This document shows positions 35,690 through 46,065 of a stretch of 64,000 nt of DNA, piece by piece. A program made the translations under genes and the position numbers. The stretch's first letter is position 1, and each line of letters starts with the position of its first letter. Below the pieces are notes generated by a model. It saw nothing but the letters and a program-made list of their open reading frames with translations, did not search any database and was not told where the DNA came from. The stretch comes from Polytrichum commune (lineage: Eukaryota; Streptophyta; Polytrichopsida; Polytrichales; Polytrichaceae): NCBI GenBank assembly GCA_950295325.1, contig OX485806.1, forward strand, positions 53,997,169 to 54,061,168. Reading direction: 5' to 3'.

Positions 35690-37620
35690 GCACAATGATT
35701 TGCAAGGTCAAACGTGTGATTGAAGAGGAGCCCAATTACAAGGAACTTAGGCGGCAAAAAATTGAAGCCAACACTAGAAAGTTGGAATCCTTGGGGCTTC
35801 CAGCATTAGTGGTGGTGGTCCTACCGGAAACTAACTTGAAAAGGTAAACTTGCATCCCTAATCAAAGTTGATGGTGTTTTTGTGGTTTTAGTCTACATTA
35901 GGAATTGTTGTGGCTAGAAACTTATCACTGCAATTTGTCTCTCTTTCCACAATTCCTTTGTCGCAGCTACCCGGGTGCCCGAATACGACTCTACTTGCAA
36001 CTATACAAGCACATCCTTCCCCCTCCCGATTGTGGATCTTGATCTCTTAGGTTTTGGTCTTGGCTACCTCATTTGAGCTCCATATTTTGCATTCATTTAG
36101 CCTTGTTAGTTTCTCCATTGTTTCTCATTGTGTCATTGAATTTATTTAGATTTGAACTATTAAGACATGAACAAACTAATGTTAGTTTGAATACCCTAAA
36201 CTTATGTGAGGTTAGCTTATGTCAACTTAGCTTACCCTATGTCACACAGCTAATGTTAGTGTATGTTACTTTGGTAGTTGATCTCGACTCCCCAAACTTA
36301 AACAATGAATGTCAATTTGAAATCCCTAAACCAACATATAATTAAAGCTTATGTCAACTTAGCTCACCCTATGTCAAACATGCTATGTTAGTGTAGCCCA
36401 CACAAAAATTTGATTTGGACTCTTAAACCCTAAACAACTAATGTGAGTTTGAAGGAAACTAATGATACAAGCCCTTGTTGTGGCCTAAACCCTGGAACCT
36501 GATTGAGTTCTCTCTTTTTAGAAACAACAATTTATTGAAATTTTATCCTTCTTTCTTAAGCTCCCAACTCACATCAAATTATTATGGAGTATAAGCTACC
36601 CACCTCACTTAGTGTAATAGCTACATTGTGCAAAGAAGACGGAAATATATTGTTTGTAGAGGTTTTTCAATTCCGTGCAATCAATGCTTGTATGCTAGGA
36701 AAAATGCAAGAGTTACTAGCTAACACATTCAAGGATTCCAGGACAATCTCCGATTTCCTCAAGCCACCTAGGAGGAATTCAAGGTTGTCAACCTTACCAT
36801 CAATATCAACGCAAATAGAGGCAAGAGAAAACAACAAGGAAGATGGTTTGTCCAGTGAAGGAATAGAAAAATAAAATAATGATGTAGACTATGCCTTAGA
36901 ATCACAAACAAAAGAGGAAGAAGAAGAGCCCACAAAACCCCTCTCAGTTCAAAAAAAAACTGGTAAGTTAAACGAATCTTTGGCTACGTATGTCATTTCA
37001 GGTCTTGCATTATTTAAGTTATTCAATTTCATGCATTGAATGCAAACAAAAAGGAATAAGTATTGTAAGTGTTTTTGTGTGTACTATATGTACTTTTAAA
37101 AGTCAATCATAGTTCTGCATTGTGATCTACATCCAATCTGGTAGGACTGTAATTCTAGTCATGTATAGTTGAATATTACTATGTATAATTGAATATTACT
37201 ATGTACAATTGAACACTACTATGTACAATTGAACACCGTTATGTACAGTTTAACATCATTTTCTTTACAAAAAGTAGGTTATGAATTTACATGACTAAAA
37301 CTATTTTAACAATTTTTTTGCAGCCACCCAAGAATCCAAGAATCTGGTCACAAAGGAAGAAAAACATGGCTTCAACCCCTAGGGGGAAGAAAAAACTACC
37401 CGTTGACAATCTTAAAAATTGGGAGAAAGATGGTGACAATGAAGCGGAAGTGAAGAGGAAGGTGAAACTTTTAATGGAGCAAGCCAATCCATATAGAATA
37501 GGAGAGAGATTATGTACGGCGGAAACAACTACAAAGAGATGATGTGGTTGCTCCCAATGATGGTGTTGCAACTAAGTTGGCTTTAGAAATTGAAAAAAAA
37601 AATTAGAAATCATGAAAAAA
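35690..37620 (+). pseudogene. Multi-exon gene-like relic of unknown function
   Basis: Candidate exons: about 35690-35845, ending AAAAG|GTAAAC, with EEEPNYKELRRQKIEANTRK then LESLGLPAL; about 36584-36961, ending ACTG|GTAAGT; and from 37322 after TTTTTTTGCAG, with a Lys-rich stretch (RKKNMASTPRGKKKLP) and a further Lys/Glu-rich part that changes frame near 37510. The YxELRRxxxEANxxxLExLGL pattern recurs in several plant nuclear and transposon-encoded proteins, but I assign no function. It may be a second CACTA ORF or captured host exons. Confidence 0.4.
37150..37260. repeat. ~22-bp tandem repeat
   Basis: About five imperfect units of TATGTA(C/T)AATTGAA(T/C)A(T/C)TAC. It lies inside the presumed intron of the exon-like relic. 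Confidence 0.75.
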
Positions 37621-38011
37621 GAATTGGCATTAACATCACGTCTTTACTAGGTGAGGTCACATAATAGTGATGAAAAAAAGACGGGCTCGGCGAAGAATGA
37701 ATTGTAATACGAAGAAAATCAACACATAACTAGCAAATGAAGGCTAAGAGGAGGGCTGCCAATGACGCATGTCAGGAACAATTTGAAGTGATAGCGATGG
37801 AGGGAAAACAAAAATTTGTTGTGGATCTTGATGATAATGGTATGCAATAGTCAATTGATGGATTTGTAATCTACCTTAAATGCTTATTTAACATGTAATA
37901 ATATGGAGTACTATGTAAATATTTGTGATGTTTCAAGCTAATGTGGTTGTTATCTAACATGGGTTGTGGCTGATGTGGATTATTTTCCAATATTTCTTAG
38001 TAGGGTGTATA

Positions 38012-38987
38012 TGTCGCGCACCTCTCCATAAGGAGTGCCCGAAACACCATGGGCACAAGGGGGACCCCGGAGTGACACCCGGGACTTGTGGCGCCATTGG
38101 TGAGAGGGCCCAAGTGATCCTAGTGTGGGTGAGGGCCCCGGGCGTTGGGAACGCCTCCCACCCACGAAGATTAGGAGGCACAAGGGTAAGGCCATGAGTT
38201 ATGCGTAGCTCATGGCGTGGTGATTCTAGAAAGCTCAAGAACACCTCAATCGGAGGTGTGAGCTAGGAGTTATGGCCATTTGAGTGGGGCGCTGTCCCGG
38301 GACAGCGCCCTGGTACAGCAGTGCCTGGGAGTGATTCCCGGGACTGCCAAGGTTCAAACAGGCATAACTTCCTCAAGACTTGCTCAAATGGAGCAAGTGA
38401 GGAGTCCATCGGCATCTACGTGAAGCGTAGATGAACATGCAGTGGTTGGTTGTTATGATCAGACATCATACAAGGAAGTTATGATGGTCTGAAGCTGCTG
38501 GGGGGGTTCTAGGCCCAGCAGCTAAAGGAAAATGTCCACTTGGCCCCAACTCTTGGTAGAGAGACAAGAGGTTGGTTGACGGTGGGGTAGGGGCCCCGCG
38601 TGAAGTCCTAGAGGCTTATATGGGTGAGGTGGTGTGGCCTCACCCACCCGAGGCCGAACGGCAAGGCCTCCATGGGCTTTGGCCTATTGTGAGGCCATAG
38701 TTGCCTAGTATGGTTCGGGTTGTTGTAGTGTTGCTCCGGCAACGCGATGATCAACATAGGATTGGACTTCCATGGATGGAAGTCCACATTGGGGAAATGG
38801 GTTACCGATTAAGGGGTGAGTCCCGAAAGCAAAGTAGGAGGGTTGGTTCCCTCCTATGAACTATTGGTCCGGGGTTAGAGGAGCTAACCATTAGCATGGC
38901 GGTATGCGAAGGGTTAGCCACTCGTAACCTTTGCTAGAATTGAAAATTGGCAAGATGGTCAAGGGGGGGCTAGCAAGGGTTGCGACA
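38012..38987 (+). mobile_element. Solo LTR, family 'TGTCGC', copy 1
   Basis: 976 bp, opening TGTCGCGCACCTCTCC and closing GGGTTGCGACA, with TGTCGC/GCGACA inverted ends. A perfect 5-bp target duplication GTATA lies at 38007-38011 and 38988-38992. There is no internal coding region. This copy defines the family termini used for the other copies. Confidence 0.92.
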
Positions 38988-38992
38988 GTATA

Positions 38993-39464
38993 TGTCACGC
39001 ACCTCTCCATGAGGAGTGTCCAAAATATCATGGGCACAAGGGGGACCTCGGAGTGACACCCGGGACTTGTGGCGCCATTGGTGAAAGGGCCAAAGTGATC
39101 ATAGTATGGGTGAGGGCCCTGGGCGTTGGGAACGCCTCCCACCCATGGAGACTAGGAGGCATGAAGATAAGGCCATGAGCTATGCGTAGTTAATGGCGTT
39201 GTGATTGTAGAATGCTCAAGATCACCTCAATTGGAGGTGTGAGCTAGGAGTTATGGCAATTCGAGTGGGGCGCTGTCCCGGGACATCGCCCTGGTACAAT
39301 AGTGGCCCGGGAATGACTCCCGGGACTGCTATAGTTTGAAGAAGCATAACTTCCTCAATACTTGGCCGAATGGAGCAACTGAGGAGTTCATGGACATCTA
39401 CGTGAAGCGTAGATGTGGATGGAGTGGTGGCTTGTTAACATCAGACATCATACAAGGAAGTTCA
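38993..39464 (+). mobile_element. Truncated LTR, family 'TGTCGC', copy 2, abutting copy 1
   Basis: This begins TGTCACGCACCTCTCC directly after the GTATA duplication of copy 1 and follows it closely for about 470 bp. Homology stops after CATCATACAAGGAAGTT at about 39464, where copy 1 continues with TATGATGGTCTGAAG. Confidence 0.85.
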
Positions 39465-39544
39465 TACCAAAAGTTCATACAATGAGAACATGTCAAAAAT
39501 TCCGATCCGAGAAGAGAGAAATGCAAGCAAGCAAGTTAGAAGCC

Positions 39545-40870
39545 AAGAACGACCTTACGTATACAGGAAATCAAAATAACGCTTTGCCATCTTCCGGGAG
39601 AAAGAGCAAAAACTGACCCTCGTTGTGGGGCAACATGCTGAGAAATGTGTTCTTGCTCATATTCACGAATGGGGAGGAGGATGGACTTGAAGATGTCGAT
39701 GTCCGACTCAAGCGCCACAATATGGCATTGAATGGAGCAGCATGTAATGATGGAACATCCTAGAACAATGAAATGCGTACATGTTAGAATAAGGAAATGA
39801 ATGAAAAATAGAACAAGTACAAAAGAAATTAAAACATCAAAAATAAAAAAGATGAAAAACAAGGAGATGTCACATTGCCAATTCATGATAATTTCATCAT
39901 TGTTCGTGAGGGCGGAGAAAATGGTGGAGAAAAATTTGGGGCGTTTTTCACGAGCAGCTCTCCAAGGCACCCCGTCTTCCCTCATGGATTGGTACTTCAT
40001 ATCGGTAAAATTGTTGAGCCAATTATCTCTCTTGAGATTGTAATCCATGTCCTCGAAGTCTGAGGTCCGGACATTCAAAACGGACTCATTACACACAAAC
40101 ACCTTGATGAAGAACTTGCGAGTCTGCACGAAATTTGCACGGTAGAATTAGAAATACAAAAATGAAAGAAAGAAGGAAAGAATAAAAACAGATAAAGCCG
40201 AGGAGGATTTACCAACTCAAAAAAATTAGTGGGCGATTAGAGATGGAGGTCATTCATGCCAAACCAGTCTTCGACAACGTAGAATTCCTCAGTGTGTGCC
40301 TAGTTGTGAATTGATCTAGAGACATTAGGATCAGCGGCATGTATGAAGACGAGGCCGCCGTTGTCATGGAGGTTGGAATTTGCAAAGGCAAACAAAACCT
40401 CAAAGTATGTGGAAGTTTGTTTGTTCCATTGAGGAACATTCGAGAATGAGGCTGAAGTGCTCGGCATACGTAAGTTCTCGAATACATCTGCAAAGAGTAG
40501 ATCAATGCCCGTATGAACCTTAGGCTTGGTATTTGGACGAATACGGCCCGCTCCAACCTGAAAAGCAAAAATCCAAAAAGAAAAGAAAATAAGTGTTCAA
40601 TTCCATGGAATGAATGAATAAAACAATAAAACAATAAAACGGCACACAAACCTTGGTTAGGAATTCTTGTATGCGGCAGTAGGCCGGAGGGGGAACCTTG
40701 GTCTTCATGAGATCCTCAATGAGCTTTCCTATATCCACAAATTCTCAATTAAAGAAAGACTAGATGACCTCTCTGAGGAAGACGCAAATGTATCCGATGC
40801 AACAGCCTTCCTCTTGCGAGGCACCGATGGGATGGTTGCACCATTATGAGAAGGATCAGCAACAGAAAGA
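39545..40870 (-). pseudogene. N4/N6-type DNA methyltransferase-like gene relic
   Basis: Minus-strand exons: about 40870-40653 (Ser/Lys-rich, then DIGKLIEDLMKTK; donor AAG|GTTTGT), about 40555-40215 (DLLFADVFENLRMPSTSAS, a hydrophobic run, GGLVFIHAADPNVS, EDWFGMNDL; donor G|GTAAAT), about 40120-39865 (TRKFFIKVFV, NNFTDMKYQS, PWRAAREKRPKFF, NNDEIIMNWQC) and about 39755-39600 (GCSIITCCSIQCHIVALESD). The layout fits the N4/N6 methyltransferase fold with the catalytic-loop region first and the AdoMet-binding part last (EKRP..F ... (D/N)WxC..GxS ... RH.VALE.D). Two stops in exon 2 (TAG before AHTEEF, TAA after LHL), and loss of the donor after NWQCDI, mark a pseudogene. The DPPY motif reads ADVFEN, so the ancestor may not have been a standard enzyme. 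Confidence 0.6.
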
Positions 40871-41531
40871 TCAAGATTCGTCCGGAGATTTGTTAATCCG
40901 GGATAACTGGGAGATCCGTGCCACTTTCCGGATTGCCCCGCCCAAAGACTGTGAGACCTCTTCAGAAGGTCGGATGGCGGAAGTCCGGCACCTCCCTGAT
41001 CTTACCCAGTCCTAACGATGGCTATCTCACATGGACGTTACCCATGCATCCGGAATAATGAGGTTTCCTTCCCACTACACTCAGAAAGGATCCACAGTAT
41101 TGCAGTCGGATCCGATCCGGGTTTCCTCTCCTTTGTCCTATCCGTACCTCCTGCTCATTCATTCCCTCTAGAGCTGCAACATTCTCCTAACAGTTCGTGC
41201 ACCAAACAAATAAGAAGAGATTGAGAACTAGAATTTTATTGGGTGGGGAGTGACAAAATACAATAACGGAGAAGAGAACCCTTCTCTTGCTCCTTATTCA
41301 GCCTTAAGTAAAGACTATAATCCCTAACTACGGGTGGCGGCCCAGTTAGTCGCCCAAAAAACCCTAGCAACGAGAAATCCGGAAATTCGCCCTTCGCGGA
41401 ATTTCCGGATCTTGATTCGTTTTTTGCGCTGACAAAAAATTTGAATTTACAGTTTTGCCAAAAACTCAAAAGTATCATAAACCCTGTCTACCTAATTCTG
41501 GTCTGCCTACAACCGCATGCCTAAGTCTAAT

Positions 41532-44500
41532 TTAAGTGGTACGATGTTTCTTTGAAGCCGTCCCGTCCTTGGAGTGACTCGCGGGCCCACTTATGGCGGA
41601 GGAGCTTCCTCCGGGGGTCAAAAGTCGACGCTCCTGCAGCCTTGTAAATACCTTCCTCATGTTTGGGGAGGGGGCGATTTCTTCCTCAGAATCGCCCGCA
41701 GCGGACGGATCTTCTCCTGGTCCGTCACCCGATCCGGACCGCGCTGTACCGGAAGCCTTCTTCTCCTTCCGGGAGCTCCGGATAGGTGAAGGGTCCCTTC
41801 CGGGGGTCCGCTCCCCGTTTTGGCCACAAGAGACTGAAGTCGTCCGGGGATCCCTAGCTGACATCATGTGTGAGGGTGGGGGCGCCCACTGCTCCATTAT
41901 CATACAATCCGGAGCAGGAGCTAGCAAGACCTGCGACATCGGCGCCTTACCCTGATCCGGAGTCTTCGTCCGATTTTGTCGCAACTCTTGCTAGTCCCCT
42001 TAACTATCTTGCCAATTTCCATTTCTAGCAAAGGTTACGAGTGCTAACCCTTCGCATACCGCCATGCTAATGGTTAGCTCCTCCTACCCCGGACCTTATA
42101 GTTCATACGAGGGGAACCAACCCTTTCACTTTGCTTTCGGGACTCACCCCCTTAATCGGTAACCAATCCTTAGATGTGGACTTCCATCCATGGAAGTCCC
42201 ATCTAATGTTGATCATCGCATTGCCGGAGCAACACTACAACAACCTGTATCATACTAGGCAACTATGGCCTCACAATGGGCCAAAGCCCATGGAGGCCGT
42301 GCTGTTCGGCCTCGGGTGGGTGAGGCCACACCACCTCACCCATATAAGCCTTTAAGACTCTACGTGGGGCCCCTACCCCACCGTCAAGAAACCTCTTGTC
42401 TCTCTACCAAGAGTTGGGGCCAAGTAGACATTTTCCCTTAGCCGCTGGGCCTAGAAGCCCCTAGCACCTTTAGACCATCATAACTTCCTTGTATGATGTC
42501 TGATGCTAACAAGCAATCCCTCCATCTTCATCTAAGCTTCACGTAGATGCCGATGGACTCCTCACTTGCCCCATTAGGGCAAGTATTGAGGAAGTTATGC
42601 TTCTTCAAACCTTGGCAGTCCCGGGAGCCACTCCCAGGCCACTGCTGTTCCAGGGCGCTGTCCCGGGACAGCGCCCCACTCAAATTGCCATAACTCCTAG
42701 CTCACACCTCCGATTGAGGTGTTCTTGAGCATTCTAGAATCACCACGCCATGAGCTACGTATAGCTCATGGCCTTACCCGCATGCCTCCTAGTCTCCATG
42801 GATGGGAGGTGTTACCAACGCCCGGGGCCCTCACCCACACTAGGACCACTTGGGCCCTCTCACCACGGCGCCACAAGTCCCGGGTGTCACTCCGGGGTCC
42901 CCCTTGTGCCCATGGTGTTTCGGGCACTCCTCATGGAGAGGTGCACGACAGATTCGGTGTCCTCATCCTTTCCGGAGTTCTGGCCCTCTCTGGTGTTCTG
43001 GACCGCTCGGATGTCCTACCCTGATCCGGATCCGGTGATTGCCCCCGTCCGGATCTGGGTGATCGTTCTGTGCTCTTCCGTCGAACCTAGGATGAGCGGG
43101 TTCGTTCCGGAACAGGAGTCTTTTCCCGATCCGAGAATCTTCCGGATTCCGGTGGCTTGGAAGCTCTTGCTGGCTGACTGGGCCCCGCACTCGCCTGAGA
43201 GGCCGGTACTAGTTCAACCTCCCCTATAACCTCATACAGCGTGCCCGTTGGGGATCCGGGTGGACCCGGATAGAGCATCCGTCTGGGGGTACCACGCGGA
43301 GACAAAAGCTTCTGGATCTCCTTCAGCAGATCCTTCATTGAGCGGGAGTACTTCACCAGGATCTGGAGCGTTTGTCGGGCGGAAGACGGATCCGCTGACT
43401 CCATCAATTGGTCATAGAGGTGCGCCTTGTTGACGACTTCTCCCGAATGGCCCACTAATTCACGGACCCGACTTAGGACTACAGCTTGTTCCGCGTGGTA
43501 CTTCCGGATCTCCTCGCTCTTCTGGGTCAACTCCTGCGTCATAGCGGCCACCTGCGCGGCGAGCTGCGCCTTCTCCATCTCCAGGGTCTCTACCTGCTTC
43601 CGGTCCGTCCGCTTGGCCAAGTTCCGGAGGATATTTCCGGGTCCACAATTATCTAAGGCCCGGTTCACCCCACGAGTGATATGTTCCATCCGAAAATATT
43701 GGTTATGGAGTTCCGTCAACTCCTCCCGGATGCGCTTGAAGGGGGCTTCTAGAAACTCAAATGTCGATAGGTCGACGTCTCTCTAGGGAACTTCCCGGCT
43801 GGTTCCGGCTTCCTATCGTGGTGGTGGTGAGGCTGGTTTCCGGACTTTCGGAGGGCACGAAGCGGGAGGTGGTTCCGGAACCGCGGTGTCACTAGAGTCT
43901 TCAGTTTTAGTTTCCGCAATCTCGACTTCCCGACCGAGATTATACACCACCTCGTCTTCCGTTATCGTCAGCATATCCTCTTCCGCTTCATTGATGCAGT
44001 CGTGGTGCTGGTAGAGATGGAGAATGTAGGGAGAGAGGTAGGAGGGTTTTCGGCCAATGTGGGGGAGATATTTCTCCACATACTCTTGAATTAACCTTCC
44101 CCAATTGACAGGCCGGACCCCGGACATCGCTCCGAACAAGGTGTTGGCCATGGTAATGCTAAGCCGCTTGGGCTATTCCGGACTAAGGATGGGGAGGATG
44201 AATTATATTACTCTCCGTTTTCTAGGGTTTCGGCAATTTTCGGGATGGAATCCGTCTTTCGGATCATGATCCGTTCGGAATTTTCCTACATGAAAACTAT
44301 CCCGGCGGCTAGCCCAGCCCTCGCCCTTTCCTCGCGGAAATCTGTAAACCCCAGCCCATACCTCTGCCGTCCATTTTTCCGGATCCTGCCTAATCGTCCT
44401 AAACCACTGATTGCCTCTCTCGAATAGGAATTCGCGCAATGTGCCCTTCGCTCGGAGATTCCAGGGTTTGGCGAGTAGTCCCTCGCAACCCATCTGGCTA

Positions 44501-44613
44501 AGATCCTCTATGAGCTCCTTCAACTCAGATTCTCTCTTTGGAATGGCAGGCGATACATTTTTCACTGGAATCGGGACCTACTCCGTCTCATCTTCCTCTC
44601 GCGCTTCCGGCAT
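41532..44613 (-). pseudogene. LTR-encoded ORF of the gypsy family, with coiled coil
   Basis: Pieces in order on minus: start Met at 44613 (MPEAREED), interrupted by a stop soon after; 44565-44203 (LAKPWNLRAKGTLREFLFE, WTAEVWAGVYRFPRGKGEGW); 44151-43813 (MANTLFGAM, RPVNWGRLIQE, HIGRKPSYLSPYILHLYQH); 43719-43087 (a heptad-rich Gln/Glu/Leu coiled coil of about 60 residues near its start, then a Pro/Arg/Ser-rich stretch); then, beyond solo LTR copy 3, 41984-41532 (Ser/Pro/Arg-rich, EEEIAPSPNMRK, ending KKHRTT). It would exceed 600 residues. I recognise no family. The second copy at 50673-51540 shares start, core and tail but lacks the coiled coil. Confidence 0.7.
41977..42950 (-). mobile_element. 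Solo LTR, family 'TGTCGC', copy 3
   Basis: 974 bp in minus orientation, with ends TGTCGTGCACC and TTGCGACA on its own strand. Flanks are GATTT (41972-41976) and GATTC (42951-42955), a 5-bp duplication with one mismatch. It splits the LTR-encoded ORF. Confidence 0.9.
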
Positions 44614-45123
44614 TTTGCTGCGTGGCCTCAAACCCTCAACAATACCTGGATTCTCTTCTCCGGAATTCTACCCGCTAATCCCTATGGAATTCCAGCAAAC
44701 CAACTGCTGGTGACTCAAAAAAGCAACTCACCATTTGTTCTCTCAACAATGCCACTCGCGCAAATGGCTCGGAGAAGAGGAAAATTTCTCTTAAGTACTC
44801 TCTCCCACTTTCTCTCTCTCTTCTAATGGGTCTGGTTCCGTAACCGTTCCCCCGCAATCGTTTGGAGTCCGTTGTAACCGTCTCCCGATCCGGACGCTCC
44901 GGACCGGACCTTTCCTAAACGGTCTTCCCCGGTTAATATCCGGTCCGGCCAAAGTATCCGTTCTAACCATTTTAACGCGTAAGGCGGATGCCTAGAACCT
45001 TATTTCTTAAAACAACTAACCTACCCTAGGAAATCCTACTTTAATACAATCTCAGGGTATTATCCGGGTATTAATCCGGTTCGGAAGCCAATCCGAGCTT
45101 CCGTGGATTTTTGGGCTCCTACA

Positions 45124-45137
45124 TTACCCCACTTTCA
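45124..45137 (-). other. Polypurine tract before the gypsy 3' LTR
   Basis: On the minus strand GAAAGTGGGGTAA directly precedes the LTR start TGTAGGAGCCC, the position and composition expected for plus-strand priming. Confidence 0.7.
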
Positions 45138-45181
45138 CATGTGAGAGTCCCCGCGAACATCTCGTCTGAGCCGTACCTGGT

Positions 45182-46065
45182 TTAGAACATTCCCGGCGCA
45201 GACTCGTCGTCCACGTGGGTATTGTCCTCGTCCTTGGTTGGAACCTCCGGTTGAAACTCTTTGACCTGGGAACCGTTCACCCTCGTCCCCAACCAGTTCC
45301 CTTGTAGGTCCTCCAGTTGGAGTGATCCATTCTCAGACATTTCCGCTACCCGGTACGGACCCATCCACCGGGTGTGCAGTTTACCCGGGAACTGTTCGTG
45401 CTGGTTATCGTAGAGTAATACCAGTCTGCCCTGCTGAATTTTGTGACTCCGTGGTAACTTAGCATCAAACTTCTCCTTCTGGTTGGCTTGGACGGAAACA
45501 GTCCGCTAGAGGGCCTTTGTACGGGCTTCCTCTAAGTCCTGGAGAGCGACCATCCCAAACCCCGGATCTTCCGTGCAGCCCTTCCGGTAGGCCATGACCC
45601 GTAAGGTTTCTACCTCCAGTTCTACCCCATGCACAACCTCCTGCCCGAATACCAGGAAGAATGGGTTTTGTCCGGTGGTCTTCTTCTCGGAGGTGTTGTA
45701 GACGTGGACGGCCGAAGGCAGCTTCCGGTCCCAATCCGTCTTGTGGGCGGAAACCATTTTGTTCAAAATTTTGCCGACGATTCCGTTAGCCCTCTCCATC
45801 AGCCCGTTGGCTTTTGGATTGTACGGCGTCGTCTTCCGGTGCTTGATCAGGTACTTGGAAGTGATGTTAAAAATAACATCATTAAGGAAGTGTTTTCCGC
45901 GGTCACTTACCAACTCGAGTGGATGTCCGGACCGCATCATAATCTCCTCGAAGATAAATGATGCCGCCGTCAAAGCATCGTTCTTCATGGTTGCACGGGC
46001 CTCCATCCACTTAGTAGCATAATCAGTGGCAAGGATGATGTATCTTCTCTTCCGTGCACTCATGG
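45182..46065 (-). pseudogene. Gypsy integrase catalytic core and C-terminal tail
   Basis: The frame 46063-45506 (185 codons, no stop) has the integrase core: TDYATKWMEA (first Asp), LVSDRGKHF (second Asp) and NGLMERANG (Glu), with exactly 35 residues between the second Asp and the Glu. HVYNTSEKKTTGQNPFFLVF follows. After one stop the reading continues to 45182 with QQGRLVLLYDNQ, GKLHTRWMGPYRV and a terminal LEDLQGNWLGTRVNGSQVK, the usual gypsy integrase C-terminal domain. The catalytic triad is intact, but the N-terminal part is cut off by the 1497-bp insertion. Confidence 0.9.

Larger units (their letters stand above)
40870..45123 (-). mobile_element. 3' LTR of the gypsy element, carrying an ORF
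   Basis: The LTR starts TGTAGGAGCCCAA at 45123, directly after the integrase tail and a purine tract. It is homologous along its length to the inserted copy at 50056-52903. It holds a long protein-coding region (44613-41532), then CTACTTAAGGCTGAATAAGG near 41309 and an AATAAA near 41233, which suggest the promoter and poly(A) region lie downstream of the ORF. Homology runs to about 40870, where the methyltransferase-like relic begins, so the LTR end is missing. Without solo LTR copy 3 it is about 3.3 kb. Confidence 0.8.

Noticed and set aside
37150-37260. Regular repeats that could suggest a CRISPR array
   Set aside because: Units are contiguous with no unique spacers, and the context is a plant nuclear genome.
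37954-38244. Recurrent ~70-150 codon ORFs (ELRI.HGLTL..P motif) at 37954, 38891, 42719 and 48435
   Set aside because: They are translations of the non-coding 'TGTCGC' LTR in its several copies; they reappear because the LTR is repeated, and the 48435 frame merely runs on into the gypsy RNase H.
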